From contig JBCBGC010000001.1 in assembly GCA_038527215.1 (NCBI GenBank), positions 62,001-126,000 of the forward strand: a DNA stretch of 64,000 nucleotides. The letters are read 5' to 3'. Both the position numbers and the translations under genes were made by a program. The notes beneath the pieces are model-generated. The model did not search any database. It saw only the letters and a program-made list of their open reading frames with translations, and was not told the origin of the DNA. The DNA comes from JAWPMV01 sp038527215 (GTDB lineage: Bacteria > Bacteroidota > Bacteroidia > J057). Of the stretch, positions 53,822 to 62,630 are shown piece after piece. Numbering within the stretch: position 1 is the first letter of the stretch; each line of letters begins with the position of its first letter.

Positions 53822-53936
53822 GAGAGAGGAAGCGTTTATCAGATCAATCTAGAAAAAAAGCCAGAAACGGGAAAATCTCTGGAGGGATATAGAATAGCAT
53901 AGTTTTTAGATATGTAGGATGTAAGGATTTGGGGAA

Positions 53937-53962
53937 AGGATATAAAAAAAATGCTATATCCT
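53937..53962. repeat. 8-bp inverted repeat
   Basis: AGGATATA and TATATCCT, with a 10-base A-rich loop, lie 116 bases upstream of the hydroxylase start. No role is evident. Confidence 0.4.
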
Positions 53963-54087
53963 CTGATATTCAAAAAAAAACCATCCTCAGGAACGTACCC
54001 TTTCAGGCTCACTTCAGCCTTATTAATAGTGAAACCCCTAATATAAGACCGAAAATAGGCCGAAAACGCTTGCTTTAAGGTCGTTTT

Positions 54088-54103
54088 TACGTAGTCCTAC
54101 GTA
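54088..54103. promoter_or_regulatory. palindrome TACGTAG-TC-CTACGTA
   Basis: A perfect 7-bp inverted repeat with a 2-base spacer. Its centre is about 38 bases before the transcript start that would follow the -7-like TACTTTG at 54121-54127, which is where an activator binds. Confidence 0.35.
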
Positions 54104-54280
54104 GTTGAGGGCTGGTATTGTACTTTGGGTAAGATATTATAGGGATTGGAATAGTAAGTTAATTGAAGATTTATTCAATTGCGACAGCTACAGCCAATAG
54201 CCATTCATAATACTTAAGTAATAGAGAGAATAGAGGAGCCTGCTCAGATGCTCCAAAGGTCCAGTACCCTCAACCCTGAT

Positions 54281-54308
54281 AAAAATTAAAAAGGGGAATA
54301 TCCCCTTT
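54281..54308 (-). terminator. terminator of the polysaccharide operon
   Basis: On the minus strand AAAGGGGA (54308-54301) pairs with TCCCCTTT (54297-54290), followed by TTAATTTTT. It lies about 125 bases after the last glycosyltransferase gene. Confidence 0.65.
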
Positions 54309-54346
54309 GCCTGCTTTTTCCTAATTAAGCTTTTTCTGTAAAGCCG

Positions 54347-54377
54347 CCCCGGTCCCAAAGACCGGGGTTATTTTTTT
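54347..54377 (+). terminator. orphan plus-strand terminator
   Basis: CCCCGGTC (54347-54354) pairs with GACCGGGG (54360-54367), followed by TTATTTTTTT. No plus-strand gene lies between it and the hydroxylase start, so it should end a non-coding transcript. Confidence 0.75.
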
Positions 54378-54433
54378 ATACACAATCCGAACAAGCTCTC
54401 AGACATGGGGAACGCCTACATCTGGGAAAGAGG

Positions 54434-55588
54434 TCAGGAGAAAGTCTTCAACCAGACAATATCCTCCTCTTGATGGGAGAAGCGCCCCGGACAAAGGATA
54501 TGAATCTGCTTGCGGATCTCGCTTTCGTAGCTTTCGATGCTAAAGGACTGGGTCCGTTTCCGGGAGGCCTGGGAACAGCCTTCATACAAGGAAGCGTCGC
54601 TGGCCAGCCGCTTCAATACCTGAATAATACTTTCTGGTTTCCGCATATCCCGTTGGAAACCTTCCAGGCCGTCTCTGACGATTTCTGGCGGTGCTCCCAC
54701 CTCCGGTACGATCGGCACCAATCCATAACTCATCGCTTCGACGATGGCCATGCCAAAGGTTTCCGGCCACTCAATGGGATGGGAAAGGCTGAGAAATACC
54801 TGATGCTGCGCATAGAAAGGATGGAGGTCTTTCTGGACCGGGAAGATGTTGACGTTTTTGGGGATATAAGCGCCTCCAAGGAAGTGGTTTATGGCCGGTT
54901 GTTCCTGGCTGATCACCAGGGTAAACCGATGCGCGGGTAAGGCACCGGCTATTTCCAGGAATTCAAAAATTCCTTTGGCTTTTTTTAGGGAGCATACCAT
55001 CAGGACGCTTAAGGCCGCAGTGTGCGCTTTCTCCGGATGGGCTGCGGCCTTCTGGGTAAAAGCGGTTTCCAGGGCATTATACAAGACGCCCTGAGGCATG
55101 TCAGGAAGCGCATGGTAGGTCTGAAGGTATTGCGAAACAAACAAGAGGCGATGGGCAGCTTTTTTCATCACCGCCAGGAGAAATTTGGTGAAAATCAGCG
55201 GTTGAAAGACGGTCTCATGTACGTGGTATAAAACGGGTTTTCCCATCAGCCAGCCGGCCAGGCCTGCCCCAAAAGGTAAAATGGTGTTGGCGTAAATCAC
55301 CACCGGCTGGTTCCAGTATTTTAAGAGGCGAAAGGCTACCATAAACTGGCTGAGCATAAAAAATAGCAGCCGCAGATAAGGATTGGCTACCCACCGGTAC
55401 CAGGCCTTGAAACGGCGACTCACCGGGGCCTCATCCAGAAAACCCGGTCCGGCGCTGGTATACAAATCCGTTTCCCAACCAGCCTTTTCAAAGGCTGTTA
55501 AGCTATGTCGCAAGACCAGGGGACTGCCCGTGTAGTTGTTCAGTAAATGAACGATCACGATACGGGGCTTCTTCGAGGATTTCTTCAT
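54434..55588 (-). CDS. GT4-type glycosyltransferase
   Basis: This 384-residue protein is GT-B type. The N-terminal domain starts RIVIVHLLNNYTGSPLVLRH, with a hydrophobic part around residue 70 (LRLLFFMLSQFMVAFRLL) that may associate with the membrane. The C-terminal donor domain has LPEVGAPPEIV-like (VPEVGAPPEIVRDG) and IEWPETFGMAIVEAMSYG, with the E-x7-E motif of family 4 enzymes. Donor and acceptor are unknown. The start codon lies inside the preceding glycosyltransferase gene, overlapping it by 86 bases; a shorter form would lose the first strand of the fold. It is last of the seven-gene operon. Confidence 0.85.
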   Translation of the reverse strand: MKKSSKKPRIVIVHLLNNYTGSPLVLRHSLTAFEKAGWETDLYTSAGPGFLDEAPVSRRFKAWYRWVANPYLRLLFFMLSQFMVAFRLLKYWNQPVVIYANTILPFGAGLAGWLMGKPVLYHVHETVFQPLIFTKFLLAVMKKAAHRLLFVSQYLQTYHALPDMPQGVLYNALETAFTQKAAAHPEKAHTAALSVLMVCSLKKAKGIFEFLEIAGALPAHRFTLVISQEQPAINHFLGGAYIPKNVNIFPVQKDLHPFYAQHQVFLSLSHPIEWPETFGMAIVEAMSYGLVPIVPEVGAPPEIVRDGLEGFQRDMRKPESIIQVLKRLASDASLYEGCSQASRKRTQSFSIESYESEIRKQIHILCPGRFSHQEEDIVWLKTFS

Positions 55589-56807
55589 ACAGTTGATGGA
55601 TAAGGGCGGCTTTCACTTCCCAGTTGAACCATTGGTCAAAACGGGTTTTGGCTCCTTGCTTGAGGCTGGTCAACAGGGTAGGGGAGGCATACAGCCGACC
55701 TAAGGCGGAAGCCAGTTGGTCCGCGGTTTCCTGATAGGTTCCGCCGGGGACTTTGATGCCGGATTGGGGGGTAACAAATTCCCCAGGCCCGATATTATTC
55801 AGGCAGACCACCGGCAGGCCATAGGAAAAGGCTTCAGGTACGACCATGCCCGCGCCTTCATGGGAAGGAAAGAGGAATACCTGGCTTTGTTGATATAAGC
55901 TTCTCAGGTCTTCCTGAGGCATCCAGGAGACAAAGCGGAGACTGTTTCCCAGGGTAAAGGAGGCGGCCAGGTCTTGTAAAGCAGCTTGCCAGGGGCCTTT
56001 ACCAACGATGGTCAGGCGTACCCGGGATTTTTGCAGGGGATTCAGTTGCTGGAAAAAACGCGCATAGGCGAGGATGGCCAGGTCTATCCCTTTGATGGGG
56101 ACAAATCGACCTACCGTGAGAATCTGAAATATTCCTTCATCCTCCAGGTCTTCTGTAAGCACTGGTTCAGCAGCCCCAACCTGAGGCATGCGGAAACACT
56201 TATCGGCATCCAGCGGCAGCACCTTTTCCACCGAAGAATTCATGGTGAGGATACGGCTGGCCTGACGAGCCGAACTTCGCAGGGCTGGGCTGCCATGCCA
56301 GAAGGCTTTTTTGATGCCCCACCGCAGGCGATCTTTGGCCCAGGCTTTCCAACCATAAAAGGGGGTGATATAGGCCTTGGGAACCGCGGGATGATGACCA
56401 ATCGGTCCCCAGACCCAGGGTTTGCCCAACTTCCATAAATAACTGGGCGTCCAATCATTGTGGAAATTCAAGTGATGGGCCAGGTCAAATTCCAGGCCTG
56501 ACTGCTGGATAAATTTCGGCAGGCTTTTTTCCCACCAAACAAAATAAGGCAGCGCGCCAAAACTGCCCCGCTTCCAAAAGCGCAACTTTTTGGGCAAGTC
56601 AAAGCCTACGAACTCCATCCGATCAGCGTAAGGCACGGCCTGCTCCGCCAGGTATTGGCGTATCGGAGGCAGGTTGTTTTCCCGCGTAATGGCAATCACC
56701 CGATAGTAACGAGCCAGGTGTTTGACCCAGTTCCAACCGGTTCCGTCTTCAGAGCCTTTGTAGGGATTGATGGCATAAGCCGTGATCAGGATTGTTTTCA
56801 TCTCCAC
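55503..56807 (-). CDS. GT4-type glycosyltransferase
   Basis: This 434-residue GT-B enzyme has an N-terminal domain with ITAYAINPYKGSEDGTGWNWV, the usual GT4 glycine-rich start, and a donor domain with LTVGRFVPIKGIDLAI and FPSHEGAGMVVPEAFSYGLPVVCLN, matching the E-x7-E motif. A segment GPIGHHP (about residue 143) is typical of the GPxGHH group of GT4 enzymes. It probably adds one sugar to a lipid-linked glycan on the cytosolic side of the inner membrane. Its C-terminal tail overlaps the next gene by 86 bases; it starts 17 bases after the acyltransferase stop. Confidence 0.87.
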   Translation of the reverse strand: MEMKTILITAYAINPYKGSEDGTGWNWVKHLARYYRVIAITRENNLPPIRQYLAEQAVPYADRMEFVGFDLPKKLRFWKRGSFGALPYFVWWEKSLPKFIQQSGLEFDLAHHLNFHNDWTPSYLWKLGKPWVWGPIGHHPAVPKAYITPFYGWKAWAKDRLRWGIKKAFWHGSPALRSSARQASRILTMNSSVEKVLPLDADKCFRMPQVGAAEPVLTEDLEDEGIFQILTVGRFVPIKGIDLAILAYARFFQQLNPLQKSRVRLTIVGKGPWQAALQDLAASFTLGNSLRFVSWMPQEDLRSLYQQSQVFLFPSHEGAGMVVPEAFSYGLPVVCLNNIGPGEFVTPQSGIKVPGGTYQETADQLASALGRLYASPTLLTSLKQGAKTRFDQWFNWEVKAALIHQLYEEILEEAPYRDRSFTEQLHGQSPGLAT

Positions 56808-56824
56808 GTTTTCTTGCTGCTTCC

Positions 56825-57559
56825 TTACGATATGCTTACCTCGGCTTGGGCAGCTGCTTGCCTACCCGCAGCGATGGACTTGATCACCCGAGCAGGTACG
56901 CCTCCGATGATGCTATGGGCAGGCATGGATTTTGTCACCACGGCACCTGCCGCGATTACACAATGCTCGCCTATTTCTACTCCGTCCAGAATGGTAACTT
57001 TCGCGCCTATCCAGCAATTAGAACCGATTTTTATGCCTTGTCGACTGACCCCTTGTAAGCGAATCGGCACTTCTGGATCCGCATAAATATGGTTCTCGGG
57101 ATGGCAGCTGAGGTAAGCTCCGATGATGCAATCATCTCCGATTTCCAGTCCGCCGGCTCCCCCCAGGTGCGCAAAATCCCCCAGACCGACCCGGTCTCCA
57201 ATGCGGATATGGCTTCCCAAATCGTGGAAGGTTTGCGAAATCACCACCCTGCTATAGGCCCCAACGTTAACATTGTCGCCCAGGGATAGCTTCCCTTTGC
57301 CCAGGGCTGAGAGATAGGCGCCTTCATGGATCTGCACAAAGCGCCCAAACTGCATATTGGCCAGGTGAAAAAAGCGGACCCTGGGTCCCAGAAATAGCAT
57401 GGGTGCTTTTTTCCCGAAAAACCACAATTTCTTCCCTCGGATAAACCACCAGAGTCTACCCCAGGCAAAGCTGAGCATGGCCGCTCCACTCAGGGCAGGA
57501 TCAAGTTGGAAGTCAGGATTTTTTCGACGGGCAAAAGCCGTCATGAGACGTTTGATCAT
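56825..57559 (-). CDS. hexapeptide-repeat acyltransferase
   Basis: This 244-residue protein has a left-handed beta-helix of hexapeptide repeats: IRIGDRVGLGDFAHLGG, LEIGDDCIIGAYLSCHPENH, IKIGSNCWIGAKVTILDGVEIGEHCVIAAGAVVTKS, ending IIGGVPARVIK. This is the LacA/NodL/CysE-type O-acetyltransferase fold; His in the CHPENH part and another repeat may be the active site. It probably acetylates a sugar of the polysaccharide in the cytosol using acetyl-CoA. It lies 8 bases downstream of the nucleotidyltransferase/kinase fusion. Confidence 0.85.
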   Translation of the reverse strand: MIKRLMTAFARRKNPDFQLDPALSGAAMLSFAWGRLWWFIRGKKLWFFGKKAPMLFLGPRVRFFHLANMQFGRFVQIHEGAYLSALGKGKLSLGDNVNVGAYSRVVISQTFHDLGSHIRIGDRVGLGDFAHLGGAGGLEIGDDCIIGAYLSCHPENHIYADPEVPIRLQGVSRQGIKIGSNCWIGAKVTILDGVEIGEHCVIAAGAVVTKSMPAHSIIGGVPARVIKSIAAGRQAAAQAEVSIS

Positions 57560-57567
57560 GTTCGGTA

Positions 57568-58893
57568 TTAAATTATCTCCCTCAGGCTCTGCTCAATCTG
57601 GTGCATGGTATCCTCCAATTCGATGTTTTTGATCAGGAGGAAGCGTTTTTTCGGATATTTTTGGGTGAGGCGGACAAAAAGATCCTGATAGGCCTGGGTT
57701 AAGGTCAGGATATCAGCGGCTGATAATTCTTTCTTGCGAGCCAGAATGATTTCTGGCGAGGCGTACAGTACGATGTTGATTTCTGGTTTGAAGACCCCGG
57801 CGAACAACGCCCGCATAAACCAGCGGGGCAGGATGATGTTGGCCCGTTTGCTATCGGCCACATAGTCAAAATAGTAGCGGTCGTATAAGAGCAGCGTCCC
57901 CCGGCGGTTGACTGTCCACTCAATCCACCATTGCCCGAAAAAGTAGTCGAGGTAGTAGTACAGAAAGCGCAGCAGGGAAGAAAAAGTACTCTTATTGGTG
58001 CCTTGTCTAGGCAGAGTCCGGGCCGCCCTAACCTCGGCTTCTGCTTTCCCATATTTATAGCTGCTCAAAATCGGGAGCAGGGACGGGCGCTGGCGCAGGA
58101 CCCGCACATTGAGGCGGTATTTAGTTTCCAGGAGTTCCTTGGTTTTATACAAAATCGTCGACTTGCCTGCGCCATCCACCCCGGAAAAGGTTAGCGTAGG
58201 TTTACGTCGGCGGAAGGCATCCCGATAATAGCTCCAGCGGTTTCCGAGTCGTCGCATGCCGCGATTCTCTTTCCAGCGAGATAGCTGGTCAAGGATTTCA
58301 CCTTTATAAGTGGAAAGGTCCAACAAGGCTTCTGGAGAGGCCAGCTTGATTTGGTAGCGTTTCTCTACCTGTTCCTGAAGTTGGGACTGCTCAATCTTGT
58401 TTAGGGTGGAAAAAATACCGCGGTATTTCTCCGGTACACCTAGCCCATTTAATCCGTAGAAAAGGGCCATGTACAGGAAGGAATCCTCTCGTGTCGCAGA
58501 TTTGAGGCCGATTCCATGGTCAAAAGCCTGCTTGATGGCTTCTTTAGGTCTGAAAAACACCCACTGTTTCCATTTACACTTGAAGATGAGGTCGATTTCT
58601 AAAAATCCTCCATCTTCAAAAAACACATGAACATAGCAGGCACAGGAAGTTTCCTGCCAACTGATGCGGCTGATATAAGGAGCATCGACCAGCAAGCCCT
58701 TCCACTCCGGGATTTCCTTTTTTTCTACCAGTAAATCCAGATCGCTGCTTTCGGGCAGGTCTTCCCATTGGTCAATGAATACTTTCAGGCAGGCATAGCA
58801 CAAGTGGCCTACTTTGAGAAACAGGTCCGTCAAATACTGCTGTCTTTGCGCAGGTAAGGTGGAGGAAGGCTGTTCCATATTGAGCGTTGCCAT
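57568..58893 (-). CDS. nucleotidyltransferase-like plus thymidylate-kinase-like fusion
   Basis: This 441-residue protein appears to have two parts. Residues about 20-200 resemble a nucleotidyltransferase-like domain (SDLDLLVEKKEIPEW has the G/S-x-D-x-D-L pattern with Asp pairs). Residues about 235-441 form a P-loop kinase domain of thymidylate-kinase type: Walker A FSGVDGAGKST with Lys244, a DRYYFDYVAD segment, and the helical LID-like region. Such fusions occur in polysaccharide clusters of Bacteroidota, and the substrate is not established; a small sugar or nucleotide is likely. It sits between a kinase-like gene and an acyltransferase in the operon. Confidence 0.7.
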   Translation of the reverse strand: MATLNMEQPSSTLPAQRQQYLTDLFLKVGHLCYACLKVFIDQWEDLPESSDLDLLVEKKEIPEWKGLLVDAPYISRISWQETSCACYVHVFFEDGGFLEIDLIFKCKWKQWVFFRPKEAIKQAFDHGIGLKSATREDSFLYMALFYGLNGLGVPEKYRGIFSTLNKIEQSQLQEQVEKRYQIKLASPEALLDLSTYKGEILDQLSRWKENRGMRRLGNRWSYYRDAFRRRKPTLTFSGVDGAGKSTILYKTKELLETKYRLNVRVLRQRPSLLPILSSYKYGKAEAEVRAARTLPRQGTNKSTFSSLLRFLYYYLDYFFGQWWIEWTVNRRGTLLLYDRYYFDYVADSKRANIILPRWFMRALFAGVFKPEINIVLYASPEIILARKKELSAADILTLTQAYQDLFVRLTQKYPKKRFLLIKNIELEDTMHQIEQSLREII

Positions 58894-58916
58894 AGGGCAG
58901 AAAATTGAAGTTGACG

Positions 58917-60170
58917 TTAAAGCAATACGTTTTCCATCGCGGTTTCCCAGGTCGCGAGCAACCAGTGGACCTGCATATGCACTTTGGGCTCATCCAGGTA
59001 AATCCTTAGGTAATAGGAAATCACATACAGCAGGTAGAGCCGATGATAAAATTGGATATCTGCTCCATAGTGCTGGATGAGCTGTTTCATGTCGGGCCGT
59101 TGCAAGGCACGCTGGATCTCCCGATGGATGCGGTCCGTGGGATATTTTTTAAGCAAAACTCCTCCCTGATAATGGAAGTGGAAGAAATCGTAGAACAGAG
59201 GCAGATCTTCTCGGGCGAGTTCCCAGTCATAGACATGGAGTCCCTGGTGGGAACGGTACATATTCCAGGGGGTGAAATCCGCGTGGGCCAGGGCATGATG
59301 CAGGGCTGCGTCAGGGACCAGGCTGCGGTGCAGCTTTTTGAGGAGGGCCCGCAAGCGATCGATTTGATGCTTGTCGAGGCTGGGATCTTTTGGTTCCGTT
59401 TGCAGAATATGGGCCAGATGGGCCTGTACCTCTTCCGCACAGTGCAACCGATTCCACCGGCTGGGCTGGGCAAACCGATGATACATCTCATGTAAGGCCA
59501 GGCTATGCGAACGAGACCATACGCTTTGGTCCTGCTGGACCCGGGGTCGGATATTGGTCAGGATGATGGCCGGAAGATCAGCCGATTGTCTGGCCTGAGG
59601 GAGTACCCAATGCTCCCAGGAGGTTTGGTTCAGTACGCCCAGGGTATAGGCCTCCTGCCTGAGGAGGCTGGCGGATTTGGCCTGGTGGGCGATTTTTAGA
59701 AAGTGCGTGATCTGCCTGTCCTTGCTTAGGGCGACCACACTTTTACGATTTTCTCCCGCCGTACCGGTAAAGACCGCGTAGCTATCATGGTCTACGGTCG
59801 ATAGCAGCCGGAATAAGGGAAGTTGGGCTTTGTTTTTCAGCCAGAACTGACCGGAAAAAAGCCGCTTCTGCTGGCCGAGTCGAAAGGCCTGCCGAGTGCC
59901 CCATTTATATAGCCGGGCTTTCCAGTGAGCCGAGTTATATAATCCCAGGTGAGTAGGAAATGGCGTATCAGTTGGAAAAAACCATCGAATGCTGCCATCT
60001 GGATTCAGAATGTAGGAAAATTCATCCTCCGCTACCTGATCGGTTCCTTCCCAGGATAAACGGAAAGGAGTCAGGGACCGCCTGCTAGAAGTTCCGGCGG
60101 CCACTGCCTGGGGCAGGCAACATATATTGTGCAAGAGCTCCTCGCTTTCTTTTCTCTGTTCAACTTGCAT
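58917..60170 (-). CDS. aminoglycoside-phosphotransferase-like kinase
   Basis: This protein of about 417 residues starts at the ATG at 60170, because a longer frame overlaps the upstream gene by over 100 bases. The C-terminal half carries the APH/choline-kinase signature: LAHADFTPWNMYR with catalytic Asp298 and HVYDWELAREDLPLFYDFFHF with the metal-binding Asp315. The N-terminal half is a divergent kinase lobe. The likely reaction is phosphorylation of a sugar or of a small alcohol linked to the glycan; the substrate is unknown. It overlaps the O-antigen ligase-like gene by 11 bases, and is 23 bases before the next gene. Confidence 0.8.
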   Translation of the reverse strand: MQVEQRKESEELLHNICCLPQAVAAGTSSRRSLTPFRLSWEGTDQVAEDEFSYILNPDGSIRWFFPTDTPFPTHLGLYNSAHWKARLYKWGTRQAFRLGQQKRLFSGQFWLKNKAQLPLFRLLSTVDHDSYAVFTGTAGENRKSVVALSKDRQITHFLKIAHQAKSASLLRQEAYTLGVLNQTSWEHWVLPQARQSADLPAIILTNIRPRVQQDQSVWSRSHSLALHEMYHRFAQPSRWNRLHCAEEVQAHLAHILQTEPKDPSLDKHQIDRLRALLKKLHRSLVPDAALHHALAHADFTPWNMYRSHQGLHVYDWELAREDLPLFYDFFHFHYQGGVLLKKYPTDRIHREIQRALQRPDMKQLIQHYGADIQFYHRLYLLYVISYYLRIYLDEPKVHMQVHWLLATWETAMENVLL

Positions 60171-61416
60171 AAAGGGGTCGATACTGTATGTGAGGGGGTT
60201 GGACGCGCACCACAAAAAACATGATGAGAAACAGCCACCACATGATGCCGTAATTGGCATCACCAAATATTCCAAATTCAGTCAGGGAGTTGATAAATAC
60301 CGGCACGAACATGCCGATGAAAGCATGCCGGATCAGGGGATTGCGTTCTCTTGCGCACGCCCGAAAGGTGAAGATCATGTTCAGGAAGCCCATCATGGCG
60401 CCGGTAATCCCCAGATTCAGCAGAATCTGCAGGAAGGTGTTGTGGGTCATAGACCCTGGGAAGCCATGAATACTGGGAAATTTCTGGTAATGCCAGATGC
60501 GCATGAATCCGTACCCGGTCATGGGCCGTTCCTGAAAGCCATAGACCAGCAAGTCATGCCAAAAGGGGAGACGCCCGGTCATACTCATCACCTCCCCCAC
60601 ATCTCCCTCCTTCACAAAAATGCTGAAAAAGACCACCGGAGCAGCGAAAGCTCCACCCACCAGGGTAGGGAGGATGAGCTTGATTTTGCCCGATATCATC
60701 ACGAAATAAAGGGTGGTGATGGCAAAGCCAATCAGCGAAGAACGCGACTGGGTGAGGAGGAGAGATACCAATATGATGATCCAGGCCAGCACCATCCAGA
60801 GGCTTACCTTGCTCTCCTCCATGATGTTGACATAAAGGCTGGCTGCTCCTACGCCACACAGCATGCCTAGCTCATTGGGATTGATGATCCATCCCCCCAG
60901 GCGCTGTACCTCTCCCCCGTGAGTTCCCCGGAAATACATATCCGGGTCTACCACCGCTCCGATCAAAAAGTAGATGCAGGTCCAGGTAATGGCTACCCAG
61001 AGGATATAGCTAAACTTGATTTTATGGGTGAACTGGGGTTGATCATTGAAGGTGAGAAAGGCCTGCCAGTAAAACCACACAAAAAAGACGCACTCGGAGG
61101 CCATCCCTAATTGCAGCGCCGACCAACCTAATTCGGTGGTCCACAGCAAAGAAGCAAAGCCCACAAAAAGGTACATGACATAAAAGCCAAAGGCGAGTAG
61201 GTTGTAATAGGCAAAACGGGTGGGGTGCTTGTACGAATTGATTCGCATCAGGATCAGAAAGCTGATCCCGGTCAGGGCCACCCGCAAGCCTGTCTTGAAA
61301 ATCCGGGTAATAGTCGGATTCTCCGAGATCATGAAGTAGGAAAAGATCCGGAGAATCATCAGCACCACGAAAAAAGTGGCCAATGCCTTACCTGTATGTT
61401 TTACACGTTCACCCAT
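60160..61416 (-). CDS. O-antigen ligase/polymerase-family membrane protein
   Basis: This 418-residue protein has about ten transmembrane segments (for example FATFFVVLMILRIFSYFMI, TWTCIYFLIGAVV, IIILVSLLLT, IMWWLFLIMFFVVRV). A large extracytoplasmic loop has GYGFMRIWHYQ and the conserved MTHNTFLQILLNLG, which together match the O-antigen ligase/Wzy (WaaL-like) family. It would polymerise or attach glycan units on the periplasmic face. It overlaps the glycosyltransferase upstream by 16 bases and the kinase downstream by 11. Confidence 0.85.
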   Translation of the reverse strand: MGERVKHTGKALATFFVVLMILRIFSYFMISENPTITRIFKTGLRVALTGISFLILMRINSYKHPTRFAYYNLLAFGFYVMYLFVGFASLLWTTELGWSALQLGMASECVFFVWFYWQAFLTFNDQPQFTHKIKFSYILWVAITWTCIYFLIGAVVDPDMYFRGTHGGEVQRLGGWIINPNELGMLCGVGAASLYVNIMEESKVSLWMVLAWIIILVSLLLTQSRSSLIGFAITTLYFVMISGKIKLILPTLVGGAFAAPVVFFSIFVKEGDVGEVMSMTGRLPFWHDLLVYGFQERPMTGYGFMRIWHYQKFPSIHGFPGSMTHNTFLQILLNLGITGAMMGFLNMIFTFRACARERNPLIRHAFIGMFVPVFINSLTEFGIFGDANYGIMWWLFLIMFFVVRVQPPHIQYRPLYAS

Positions 61417-62537
61417 TCTCCCCCATAGGCTTTATGGATTAATTGTTGGCTTAAGGATGCCCAGTTGAATTGTTCTTTGATCAGTTCATAGGCGTTCCGG
61501 CCCATGTCAGCCAAGGCACCTGCTTCCCATTTTTGCTCCACTTCCAGCATAGTAGCCAGGATGTGATCTGGTTGGTTGGGTTGAACCAGCCAGCCTGCGC
61601 CCGCATTTTCCAGGGCTTTACCCATGTTGGTAGGCCGACTGACCAGGCATGGCTTGCCTAGCCCAGCAGCTTCCAAAACTGCAGTAGGCAGCCCCTCATA
61701 GCGGGAGGTGTGAAGGAATACGTCGCTATGATGCAGCAGATTGAGTTTTTCCGAACCAAAGCGGCTTCCCCAAAAGGTGATCCGATGGTTGAGCTGGCGG
61801 CGTTTTGTTAACTCCACCAAATGCTGATAATCCATGCCATCTCCGATCAGCCACAGATGCCCCTTGCCCCCTTCTTGCACATAGGCGTCAAAGCCTTCGA
61901 ACAGCAGATCCAAGCCTTTATGATCCATGTCTAGTCTTCCGCAAAAACTGAATATGGGACCATAGGGAAGGGGTAGGGGAGCGGGCTCAAAGCTCAACTC
62001 GGCCAGGTTTTGACCATTGGGAATGATGATTTTCTGGGGAAGGTCCAGGTAGGAATCTATGGCACGGTATTGTTCTTCCCCCAAAAACTGCACGCAGGCA
62101 GCTTTATTCAGTATTACCGATTCGAATAGTCTGAAATACCATCGCTTCTTAGCCGCGCTTCGCTCCAGGGCACCGGGGCTAAGCGCCCCATGCGGGCAAT
62201 AGATATAGGGCACCGCCCGGCGAGCCAGGATGCGGCTGGCCCGATAAAAAGCAGGAATGAAACTCCCGTGGATATGAACCCGATCCGTCTTGGGATTCAG
62301 GCCTTCCAGGGCTTTTTTTAAGGCAGGATCAATCAAAAACCCCCATCGCTGCTGCTGAAAGAGCCGTAGCGGATAGGCACGAGCCGTCGGCTTACGTCCC
62401 GGACTGCCCGTGATCCCCCATATCTCACTCTTCCACCCCATTTCCTGCTGATGCAACGCCAGGTTGTGGGCTACCTTATTGATCCCGTTCATGCGGTTCA
62501 AACGGGCTTTTCCTAAAATGAGGTGGATTATTCGCAT
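61401..62537 (-). CDS. GT4-type glycosyltransferase
   Basis: This 378-residue GT-B enzyme has IIHLILGKARLNRMNGINKVAH at the start and the family 4 donor features FSFCGRLDMDHKGLDLLFEG and LHTSRYEGLPTAVLEAAGLGKPCLVS with E-x7-E. A short YCPHGALSPGAL loop (about residue 120) is common in GT4 enzymes of exopolysaccharide clusters. It is the first gene of the polysaccharide operon; the 93-bp region before it should hold the operon's promoter, where I see TAAATTTC on the minus strand as a weak -7 element. Confidence 0.87.
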   Translation of the reverse strand: MRIIHLILGKARLNRMNGINKVAHNLALHQQEMGWKSEIWGITGSPGRKPTARAYPLRLFQQQRWGFLIDPALKKALEGLNPKTDRVHIHGSFIPAFYRASRILARRAVPYIYCPHGALSPGALERSAAKKRWYFRLFESVILNKAACVQFLGEEQYRAIDSYLDLPQKIIIPNGQNLAELSFEPAPLPLPYGPIFSFCGRLDMDHKGLDLLFEGFDAYVQEGGKGHLWLIGDGMDYQHLVELTKRRQLNHRITFWGSRFGSEKLNLLHHSDVFLHTSRYEGLPTAVLEAAGLGKPCLVSRPTNMGKALENAGAGWLVQPNQPDHILATMLEVEQKWEAGALADMGRNAYELIKEQFNWASLSQQLIHKAYGGEWVNV

Positions 62538-62630
62538 GCCTTAATGATACAGGCTGCGAGAGGATATTGGAAATTTATTTATTGGAAAATCCAACAGATG
62601 AATTAATCGCCTGATCCCTCTGAAGAATTC

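Larger units (their letters stand above)
54130..54377 (+). ncRNA. candidate small RNA
   Basis: This plus-strand segment runs from just after a -7-like TACTTTG to a strong terminator at 54347-54377. It has several small hairpins (TTGAA/TTCAA at about 54163-54178, GGAGC/GCTCC at 54235-54254), many stop codons in all frames and no coding gene. The start is a guess; the 3' end is well supported. It matches no RNA family that I recognise. Confidence 0.3.
53822..54433. other. 612-bp non-coding region between operons
   Basis: No reading frame of any quality is present. It contains an 8-bp inverted repeat (53937-53962), a 7-bp inverted repeat TACGTAG/CTACGTA (54088-54103), a possible -7 element TACTTTG (54121-54127), a minus-strand terminator (54281-54308), and a plus-strand terminator (54347-54377). 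The last two end transcripts from opposite sides. Confidence 0.6.

Noticed and set aside
53822..54433. tRNA, tmRNA or RNase P RNA in the large gap
   Set aside because: No cloverleaf, CCA end or conserved core sequence of these RNAs is visible.
60171..60275. longer N-terminus for the APH-like kinase
   Set aside because: It would overlap the ligase-like gene by over 100 bases and adds a Cys-rich stretch without kinase features.
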